Origin: Cupriavidus gilardii | Lineage (GTDB): Bacteria > Pseudomonadota > Gammaproteobacteria > Burkholderiales > Burkholderiaceae | Assembly (NCBI RefSeq): GCF_013314895.1 | Contig: NZ_JABTYE010000009.1 | Location: forward strand, 124,001 to 188,000 | Direction of reading: 5' to 3' | DNA: 64,000 bases | Notes under the pieces: model-generated | What the model saw: the letters and a program-made list of their open reading frames with translations, nothing else | What the model was told of the DNA's origin: nothing | Database searches by the model: none | In this document: one piece after another, positions 55,118 to 64,000 of the stretch | Layout of the letters: each line of letters starts with the position of its first letter | Position numbering within the stretch: the first letter of the stretch is position 1 | Position numbers and translations under genes: made by a program

Positions 55118-56232
55118 GCTGTCAGCCCCGGGTTGGCGGTTGTCGCGGCGGATGTCGCAACGGATGTCGCGGCGGTTGTCGCGGCGGTTGTCGCAACGGA
55201 TGTCGCCATCGATGCCGCCACGCCGGACGAGGCGACGGCAGCCCCGCCGGCCACGGCCTCCATCGCTTCGCAGATCGCGCCGGGGGTCGTCATCCAGATC
55301 TCGCCGTCATCGCGGCGCCGGGCGATATGCGCCAGCGCCCTGCGCAGATGACGCAGCCGGTGCGGCTGCCCGACCAGATAGGGATGCAGCGCGATTCCCA
55401 TCACCAGCGGCTGCGGCCGCGTGGCGTGGTTGGCCTGCGCCAGCATCTCGTCGAAGTGGTCGACGATCATGTCGGCGAAGGCCGCACCGTCCATTTGCCG
55501 TCCGACAATCATCGGAATGTCGTTGAGCTCCTGCGGATAGGGAATCGACCATAGCGGCCCGCCGCGCGTCGCCATGCGCACCGGACGATCGTCGTGGCAC
55601 CAGTTCAGCGTGTAGCGGTAGCCGGTCTCGCTGAGCAGGTCCGGCGTCAGCGCGCTCTCCGAGATCCACGGCGACAGCCAGCCTTTTGGCGGCTCGCCCG
55701 CATGGGCGGCGATGCGGTCGCGGCAATGGCGCAGCAGCGCCCGCTCGCCGGCCTCGTCCAGATCGCTCTGGCGCACCGCATTGGTATGCCCGTGCCCGAT
55801 CAGCTCGTCGCCGCGCGCCAGAAAGGCGTCCGGCACCTCGGGGCAATGGTCGTACAAGGCAGTGTTGAGCAGCACGCCGGCAGGCATGCGCAACTGATCG
55901 AACAGCTCCAGGCAACGCCAGACGCCGACACGGTTGCCGTATTCGCGCCAGCTGTAGTTCAGCACGTCTGGCTGCGGCGAGGCAGGTCCGATATTCGCGC
56001 CCAGCCCCTCGCCAAAGGCGAAGTGCTCGATATTGAAGCCGAGATAGACCGCGAGCCGCGCGCCGCCCGGCCAGACGAAATCGTCGGTATCGGTAATCGG
56101 CCGATAGGCAAAGCGCCCATGCGTGCGCAGCGGGCCAAACGTCGTTGCGGCGGGGCTGCCGCCGCGGTCGTCGCCTGCCGTCAGCGGCGGCAGCGGCGGT
56201 AGCGGCGGTAGCGAAATCGGATTGTGGGTCAT
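55114..56232 (-). CDS. Polysaccharide-deacetylase-family hydrolase (PuuE/allantoinase-like)
   Basis: A 372-residue NodB-homology protein. LAVYLGFNIEHFAFGEG and LIGHGHTNAVRQSDLDEAGERALLRH resemble the PuuE/cyclic-imidase-like branch, in which the fold opens ring amides; the GHGHTN block is the motif 2 metal site. No signal peptide, so it acts in the cytosol. Both ends are low complexity: SLPPLPPLPPL at the start and a Ser/Thr/Ala/Val tail encoded by 12-bp repeats. Substrate unknown. Confidence 0.85.
   Translation of the reverse strand: MTHNPISLPPLPPLPPLTAGDDRGGSPAATTFGPLRTHGRFAYRPITDTDDFVWPGGARLAVYLGFNIEHFAFGEGLGANIGPASPQPDVLNYSWREYGNRVGVWRCLELFDQLRMPAGVLLNTALYDHCPEVPDAFLARGDELIGHGHTNAVRQSDLDEAGERALLRHCRDRIAAHAGEPPKGWLSPWISESALTPDLLSETGYRYTLNWCHDDRPVRMATRGGPLWSIPYPQELNDIPMIVGRQMDGAAFADMIVDHFDEMLAQANHATRPQPLVMGIALHPYLVGQPHRLRHLRRALAHIARRRDDGEIWMTTPGAICEAMEAVAGGAAVASSGVAASMATSVATTAATTAATSVATSAATTANPGLTA
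55139..55222 (-). repeat. Seven 12-bp tandem repeats in the hydrolase C-terminus
   Basis: Units of the type GTTGTCGCGGCG/GATGTCGCAACG repeat seven times (55139-55222 on plus), coding for Ala/Thr/Ser/Val quartets at the C-terminus. Repeat number can change without affecting frame. Confidence 0.8.
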
Positions 56233-56553
56233 CGCCCTGTGTTTCCCTGTTTGGCGATCGCGGCATCGGAGCGCGGCATCGGAGCGCGGATCGGTGCGCC
56301 TGCACCGTCCTGGCCCCGCTTCCGCATCTTCCGCACCGCATCCGTGCGGCACGCACCGGCCTCGATCGCATTCATCTCGATGGCGCAATCGTTCGCAAGA
56401 TGCGAGCCAGATCGTATGCGATCCGCCACCCCTTTCCCTGCAACGCATCGCGTGCCGAATGTCGACGCGTGGCATGGCTCTTGCGACCGCATCGCCGGTC
56501 CGTCGCTTCCATGACGCCAATCGCTTCTTCCTGCACCGATCCGGAGAACTGCC
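56233..56553. other. Divergent promoter region of the catabolic locus
   Basis: These 321 bases separate the minus-strand hydrolase operon from the plus-strand ABC operon. A 13-bp unit GCGGCATCGGAGC is repeated directly twice (56260-56272 and 56273-56285), with a partial third copy. No clear FCD-GntR operator was recognised and I see no gene. Confidence 0.45.
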
Positions 56554-57768
56554 ATGTCCCGCCACCGCCCCGAACCACGCCGCCGCGCGCTGATGCTCGC
56601 CGTCGCCGCCATCACCGCCGCCTGCGTGCTGCCCGCCGTGCCGGCGCTGGCGGCCGACACCGTCAAGATCGGCCTGATCACCGCGATGACCGGACAATCG
56701 GCACGCGCCGGCGAAGCGCTGACGCGCGGCATGACCATCGCGATCGACGAGATCAACGCCAAAGGCGGCGTGCTGAACGGCCGCAAGCTCGAACTGGTTC
56801 GGCGCGATGACGAGAGCAATCCCGCCAAGGGCGTGCTGGCCGCACGCGAGCTGATCTACAAGGAGAAGGTCGCGGTGCTGTTCGGCGGGCTCGACACGCC
56901 GGTGTCGATGGCCATCGTGCCGATCGCCAACCAGGAGAAGGTGCCGTTCATGGGGCCGTGGGCGGCCGGCACGCCGATCACGCGCAACGGTGCCAATCCC
57001 AACTTCGTGTTCCGCGTCTCGGCGGTCGACGAGCTGGTCGACAAGGCGATGCTGCAATACGCCCAGAAGACCTTCGGCGCCAGCAAGCCGGGGCTGATCC
57101 TGGTCAATAACCCGTGGGGCGAGTCCAACGAAAAGGGCATCGTCGCGGCGCTGACGGCCAAGGGCATGAAGCCGGCCGGCATCGAAAAATTCGAAGCCAA
57201 CGACGTCGACGTGGTGCCGCAACTGGGCCGCCTGAAGGCCGCGGGCGCCGACGTGCTGCTGATGGTCGGCAACGTCGGCCCTTCCGCGCAGGTCGTCAAA
57301 TCACTGGACCGCATGGGCTGGAAGGTACCGGTGGTCTCGCACTGGGGCCCCGCCGGCGGGCGCTTTACCGAGCTGGCCGGACCGAACGCCCGCAACGTCC
57401 ACTTCGTGCAGACCTACAGCTTCTTCGGCGCGCCGTCGCCGGTCGGCACGCGCGTCGTCAATGCGCTGAAGGCGAAATACGGCGACATCAAGGGACCGGA
57501 CGACATCACGCCGGCTGTCGGCGTCGCCAACGCCTACGACGCCACGCATCTGGCCGCGCTGGCGATCCAGCGCGCCGGCTCGACCAAGGGCGACGCGGTA
57601 CGGCAGGGCTTCTACCAGATCGATCGCTACGAAGGGCTGATCAAGACCTATGTGAAGCCGTTCTCGCCGCAGGTGCATGACGCGCTGACCGAGAACGACT
57701 ACGTCTGGGCCCAGTTCATCGACAACCGCATCGTGCCGGTCGCCGACAAACAGGTCGCGTCCAGGTAA
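56554..57768 (+). CDS. Branched-chain-type ABC transporter substrate-binding protein
   Basis: A 404-residue periplasmic binding protein of the LivJ/type I group. The signal peptide ends near PALAAD. VKIGLITAMTGQSARAGEALTRGMTIAIDEINAKGG (in blocks) and VAVLFGGLDTPVSMAIVPIANQ match the family. It binds amino acids or amides and delivers them to the membrane genes downstream, 32 bp away. Confidence 0.92.
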   Translation: MSRHRPEPRRRALMLAVAAITAACVLPAVPALAADTVKIGLITAMTGQSARAGEALTRGMTIAIDEINAKGGVLNGRKLELVRRDDESNPAKGVLAARELIYKEKVAVLFGGLDTPVSMAIVPIANQEKVPFMGPWAAGTPITRNGANPNFVFRVSAVDELVDKAMLQYAQKTFGASKPGLILVNNPWGESNEKGIVAALTAKGMKPAGIEKFEANDVDVVPQLGRLKAAGADVLLMVGNVGPSAQVVKSLDRMGWKVPVVSHWGPAGGRFTELAGPNARNVHFVQTYSFFGAPSPVGTRVVNALKAKYGDIKGPDDITPAVGVANAYDATHLAALAIQRAGSTKGDAVRQGFYQIDRYEGLIKTYVKPFSPQVHDALTENDYVWAQFIDNRIVPVADKQVASR

Positions 57769-57800
57769 GCCGCCGCTGCCGCCCGCTCGAGGAACGCCTG

Positions 57801-58672
57801 ATGTTATGGATCTCCGCACTGATCAGCGGTCTTGGCCTGGGAAGCATGTACGGGCTGATGGCGCTGGGTTTTCATCTGACCTTTGTGGTCAGCGCCACCG
57901 TCAATTTCGCCCAGGGCAGCTCGATGATGCTCGGTGCGGTGCTGACCTACACCTTCGCGCAGACGCTGGGCTGGCCGATGGCGCCCTCCGTGCTGCTGGC
58001 GCTGGCGCTGTGCGCGCTGTACGGGCTGGCGGTCGAATTCGTCGCGGTGCGCCCGTTCGCCAGCCGCGGCTCCGATGCGTGGCTGATGGCCACGGTCGCG
58101 CTCGGCATCGTGCTCGATAACGTCGTGACGCTGACCTTCGGCACCGAGCCGCGCAGCCTGCCGTCGCCATTGGCAACATCGTCGATGCAGCTGGCCGACG
58201 GGCTTGGCGTCTATCCGCTGCAGCTGTTGATCCCGGTCGTCGGCCTCGCGCTGGCGGGCGTGCTGCACTACGTGCTGCGCCACTCGCGCTGGGGGCTCGC
58301 GATGCTGGCGGTGGTGCAGAACCGCGATGCGGCGCGGCTGATGGCGATTCCGATCCGCCGCACCGTGGCCGCGGCGTTCGCCGTGTCGACGCTGCTGGCC
58401 GGCGTCGCCGGCGTGCTGATCGCCCCGCTGTTCAACGTGCAGTCCGACATGGGCACGGTGTTCGGGCTCAAGGCATTCGCGGTGGCGATTCTCGGCGGCC
58501 TGTCGAGCGCCTGGGGCGTGATGATCGCAGGCCTGATCTTCGGCGTGGCGGAGGCGGCGATCACGGCCTCGCTGGGCTCGAGCTATACGCAGATCATCAC
58601 CTTCGCACTGGTGATCGCGCTGCTGGCGCTGCGCCCGGCGGGACTGTTCGGCCGCGCGGAGGTACGCAAGGT

Positions 58673-58676
<4 letters not shown>
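57801..58676 (+). CDS. Branched-chain-type ABC transporter permease (LivH-like)
   Basis: A 291-residue inner-membrane protein with about eight helices. GSMYGLMALGFHLTFVVSATVNFAQGSSMMLGA is the LivH N-terminal motif, and FAVAILGGLSSAWGVMIAGLIFG the C-terminal cytosolic loop. The stop overlaps the next gene start (ATGA). It pairs with the fused LivM domain downstream. Confidence 0.92.
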
Positions 58677-61257
<2,581 letters not shown>

Positions 61258-61258
<1 letters not shown>

Positions 61259-62859
61259 TGGAAGCCGCTCTCTTTCCCCGTGCCGGTCTCGCCCGCTCCC
61301 GCGCGGGCATGGTGACCAGCCCGCATGCGCTGGCCAGCGAGGCCGGACTCGAGGTGCTGCGCGCCGGCGGCAACGCGATCGAAGCGGCGATCGCGATCGG
61401 CGCGACGCTGTCCGTTACCTACCCGCATTTCACAGGGCTGGGCGGCGACGCCTTCTGGGTCATTGCCGACGAGGCCGGCGAGGTCCGCACGCTGTCCGGC
61501 ATCGGCCAGGCGGCCGCGGCCTCGCCGGCATTCGATGGCGAGATTCCGACGCGTGGACCTGCGGCAGCGCTGACCACCGCCGCCACCGTCGATACCTGGG
61601 ATCGTGCCTATTGCCTCGGCCGCGACGCGTGGGGCGGCACGCGGTCGTGGGAATCGCTGTTCCACCGCGCCATCGAGCATGCCGAGGCAGGGTTCCCCGT
61701 CACGCCGTCGCAGCGCTTCTGGCAGGACTTCCGCGCGGGACAGTGGCGCGACTGGCCCGGCTTCGCCCGCGTGTTCCTGCCCGAGGGCCGCATTCCCGAG
61801 ATCGGCGAGCCCTTTCATCAGCCGGAGCTGGCGCGCAGCCTGTGCCGGATCGCCGAACATGGCGCGCGCGACTTCTATGAAGGCGAACTGGCCGAACGCG
61901 TCGCCAGAGGCCTGCGCGAGGCCGGCTCGCCGTTGCGCGCGGCCGATCTCGCCGCGACGCGTGCCCGTGAAGAATCGCCGCTGACAGTGCCCTACCGCGG
62001 CGGTAAGCTGGTCAGCCTGCGCCCACCCACGCAGGGCGTCACCACGCTGCAGATCATGGGGATACTGGACCGCTTCGATGTCGCCGCGATCGCCGAAGGC
62101 AGCGCCGACTACTACCATCTGCTGGTCGAAGCGGTAAAGCAGGCGTTCATCGAGCGCGACCGCTACGTGGCCGATCCCGAGTTCGTCGACGTGCCGGTGG
62201 AGCCGATGCTGTCGGCCCCGCATCTCGATACGCTCGCGGCGGCGATCCGGCGAGACCGCGCGCTGCCGTGGCCGCACCGCTTCCGCACGGGCGATACCGT
62301 CTATCTCGGCGCAGTTGACAGCCAGGGCCGCTGTGCCAGCGTGCTGCAGACCGTCTACTTCGATTGGGGCAGCGGCGTGGTGGCCGGCGACACCGGCATC
62401 CTGTGGCACAACCGCGGCGCGGCCTTCGGCACCGATCCGCGGCATCACAACGTGCTGAGGCCGGGCAAGCGGCCCTTCCACACGCTCAACCCCGGCCTCT
62501 ATCTGCACGACGGCCGCCCGCGGCTGCTGTACGGCACGCAGGGCGCCGACGGACAGCCGCAGACGCTGGCGGCGGTGCTGACGCGGATGATCGACTACGG
62601 CATGGACCCGCTGACGGCGCTGTCCCGTCCGCGCTTCCTGTTGGGCCGCACCTTCTCGGATACGCGCGACACGTTGAAGCTCGAGGCCGACGCCGGCGAC
62701 GCGGTGATGCAGGCGCTGACCGCGCGCGGCCATGAGCTGAGTCCGATCCCCGCGCAGAGTCCGCTCGCCGGCCACCCCGGCGCGATCCGCATCGACGCGG
62801 ACGGCAGCATCTCCGGCGCACACGATCCGCGCAGCGACGGCATGGCGATCGGTTGCTAG
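61258..62859 (+). CDS. Gamma-glutamyltransferase family protein, no signal peptide
   Basis: A 533-residue Ntn-hydrolase-type protein. Catalytic Thr347 lies in GDTVYLGAVD (the usual motif is TTHISVVD), with GSGVVAGDTGILWHNRG downstream and GLGGDAFWVI near residue 60. The region before Thr347 would be the large subunit after self-cleavage. The N-terminus has no signal peptide, so it acts in the cytosol on a transported compound, unlike periplasmic Ggt. ATG 61258 overlaps the transporter stop (TGATG). Confidence 0.88.
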
Positions 62860-62910
62860 CGGTTGCTAGCGGTCGCTGGCGGTTGCTGGCGGCTGCTGGC
62901 GGTTGCCGTT
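62851..62910 (+). repeat. Six 10-bp tandem repeats across the gamma-glutamyltransferase stop
   Basis: GGTTGCTAGC-type units repeat six times (62851-62910). The first two are identical and the others differ by one to three bases; the first unit contains the TAG stop. The unit is not a multiple of three but expansion would leave the coding part intact. Confidence 0.8.
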
Positions 62911-62936
62911 ATCGCCCACGTTCGGCGCCGCCTAGG

Positions 62937-63395
62937 CTACGACGCGCCGGCAGCCACCGCGTCGGGATGGACAGCCACCGCCTCCACCTCGACCAGCACG
63001 CCATAGTGCAGCGCCGGCACCGGCACCACAGCCCGGGCCGGCCGCGCGCCGCCGAGCAGCTGACGATAGACCGCGTCGAAGGCCGGCCAATGCTCGACCC
63101 CGGCGAGGTAGACGGTGACTTTCAGCACGTCGTGCCATCCGCAGCCGCCCGCCGCCAACGCGGCCTCGACGTTGCGCAGCGCCAGCGCGGCCTGTTCCGC
63201 CAAAGGCAGATCGGCGCGCGGCTCGCCGTGCGGGTTCAGCGGCAGCTGTCCCGACACGAAGACGAGGCCCAGCCCCGTGGCCACGTGCGAATAGTGGCCG
63301 CGTGGCGGCGCCAGCGTGGGGACCTCGGGATAGGCGACGCCCTTGCCGGCGGGATTCCTGCTTCCTTGATGCCTGTTCGTCATCGCGTTCACCAT
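62937..63395 (-). CDS. RidA/YjgF-family protein
   Basis: A 152-residue RidA-family protein: VFVSGQLPLNPHGEPR, NVEAALAAGG and KVTVYLAGVEHWPAFDAVY are typical, and RAVVPVPALHYGVLVEVEAVA forms the C-terminal block. The usual C-terminal R of the RxxV motif appears as RAVVPV. It may protect against or hydrolyse an enamine from the neighbouring PLP enzyme. Start ATG 63395 overlaps the stop of the upstream gene as ATGGTGA; ATG 63383 is an alternative. Confidence 0.85.
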   Translation of the reverse strand: MVNAMTNRHQGSRNPAGKGVAYPEVPTLAPPRGHYSHVATGLGLVFVSGQLPLNPHGEPRADLPLAEQAALALRNVEAALAAGGCGWHDVLKVTVYLAGVEHWPAFDAVYRQLLGGARPARAVVPVPALHYGVLVEVEAVAVHPDAVAAGAS

Positions 63396-64000
63396 CCACC
63401 AAAACGGGTCCACTGCGCTTCAACATCGATGCCGCCCGCCACCACGGTGTAGCTGCCGTGCTGCGCCGCAGTCGCGCACGCGTGATTCGGCAGGATGCGC
63501 AACAGCGTGCCGACCGGCAGCATCGGCGTCGCGGCCGGATCGTTGCGATGACTGACGATGCCGTGTTCCTGGTTGGCATCGACCATCAACAGATCGGCCA
63601 GGGGCTTGCCGTCGATATCGCAGACCACGCCATAGCCCTGATCCACCGGCTGCTTCGCGGTACCGCGATCGCGCGACATCGCCATCCAGCCCGCATCGGT
63701 GATCAGCCAGCCCTTGTCGCGCCGATGACCGATCACGGTGCACAGCACCGACAGCGCGATGTCCGCGGTCCCGCAGACGCCGATGCCGTTCATTACCAGA
63801 TCGAAGAACACGAACACTCCGGCCCGCACCTCGGTCACGCCATCGAGGGATCGCGCGAAGTGCGCGGTCGGCGTGCTGCCGACGCTGACCACCGGCGCCG
63901 CATGTCCCGCCGCGCGCAGACGCTGCGCGGCCCGTACCGCGCCGGCACGCTCCTGTTCGGCCAGCGCCGCGATGGCTTCGACCGAGCGGCAATTGTAGGA
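63389..64000 (-). CDS. DSD1-family PLP enzyme (D-threonine aldolase/D-serine dehydratase-like), partial
   Basis: About 203 C-terminal residues are visible; the N-terminal PLP-lysine part lies beyond the window edge. VVSVGSTPTA and VRAGVFVFFDL belong to the alanine-racemase-type barrel. LLRILPNHACATAAQH contains the PNHxC metal-binding motif of D-threonine aldolases and D-serine dehydratases. It cleaves or deaminates D-hydroxy-amino acids. The gene is coupled to RidA. Confidence 0.85.
   Translation of the reverse strand, partial: SYNCRSVEAIAALAEQERAGAVRAAQRLRAAGHAAPVVSVGSTPTAHFARSLDGVTEVRAGVFVFFDLVMNGIGVCGTADIALSVLCTVIGHRRDKGWLITDAGWMAMSRDRGTAKQPVDQGYGVVCDIDGKPLADLLMVDANQEHGIVSHRNDPAATPMLPVGTLLRILPNHACATAAQHGSYTVVAGGIDVEAQWTRFGGW

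Overview
The window is GC-rich bacterial chromosome with a dense layout, many ATGA-type stop/start overlaps and the gene families of a beta-proteobacterium of the order Burkholderiales (LysR-rich, aryl-polyene genes, ssu sulfonate operon, oxidative sugar-acid pathway, MocR/PaiB pair). The genus cannot be fixed from the sequence alone. I saw no tRNA, rRNA, CRISPR array, insertion sequence or prophage; this is core plus metabolic accessory DNA.

Layout. 1-8250 (minus strand): the upstream half of an aryl-polyene-type lipid operon (chain-length-factor-like ketosynthase, acyltransferase, two acyl carrier proteins, membrane protein, acyl-CoA synthetase fused to a hotdog dehydratase, glycosyltransferase, LpxL-like acyltransferase, thioesterase, LolA-like protein, MMPL exporter cut by the window edge). 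8818-13138: a chemoreceptor, a REP-like palindrome, an ECF41 sigma factor/carboxymuconolactone-decarboxylase operon with a recognisable ECF41 promoter, and a glycolipid-binding-family protein. 13139-20241: a lower-GC leader region and an OxlT-type oxalate:formate antiporter; a LysE exporter convergent with AraC; an orphan YefM-like antitoxin; LysR divergent from RidA plus old-yellow-enzyme; a DksA-like protein.

20345-28783: levansucrase with a downstream lipoprotein, then a complete ssu sulfonate operon in the order ssuA-ssuD-ssuC-ssuB-ssuE-TOBE protein-second ssuA-like gene. 28939-35188: a multicopper oxidase lipoprotein, an MFS exporter divergent from LysR, a conserved cysteine-motif protein and a MurA-family paralogue. 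35261-42220: an L-arabonate-type oxidative pathway (IlvD/Edd dehydratase, aldehyde dehydrogenase, MFS transporter, DapA-family dehydratase) divergent from its probable LysR regulator; together these would take a pentonate to 2-oxoglutarate.

42245-53696: MocR and PaiB-like regulators, LysR, an EmrAB-like efflux pair, an EamA transporter divergent from LysR, a methyltransferase with an acyl-CoA ligase, and a TfoX-domain protein with a lysine/alanine tail. 53703-64000: a catabolic locus of unknown substrate: polysaccharide-deacetylase-family hydrolase, FCD-type GntR regulator and flavin reductase on minus; a branched-chain-type ABC transporter (with one protein fusing permease and both ATPases) and a cytosolic gamma-glutamyltransferase-family protein on plus; RidA and a D-threonine-aldolase-like enzyme (cut by the edge) on minus.

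The most notable items are the ECF41 operon with its matching promoter, the triple-fusion ABC transporter with a degenerate ATPase signature, the unassigned 53.7-64.0 kb catabolic locus, the antitoxin-like gene placed upstream of an AraC regulator, and several short in-frame tandem repeats in coding DNA.
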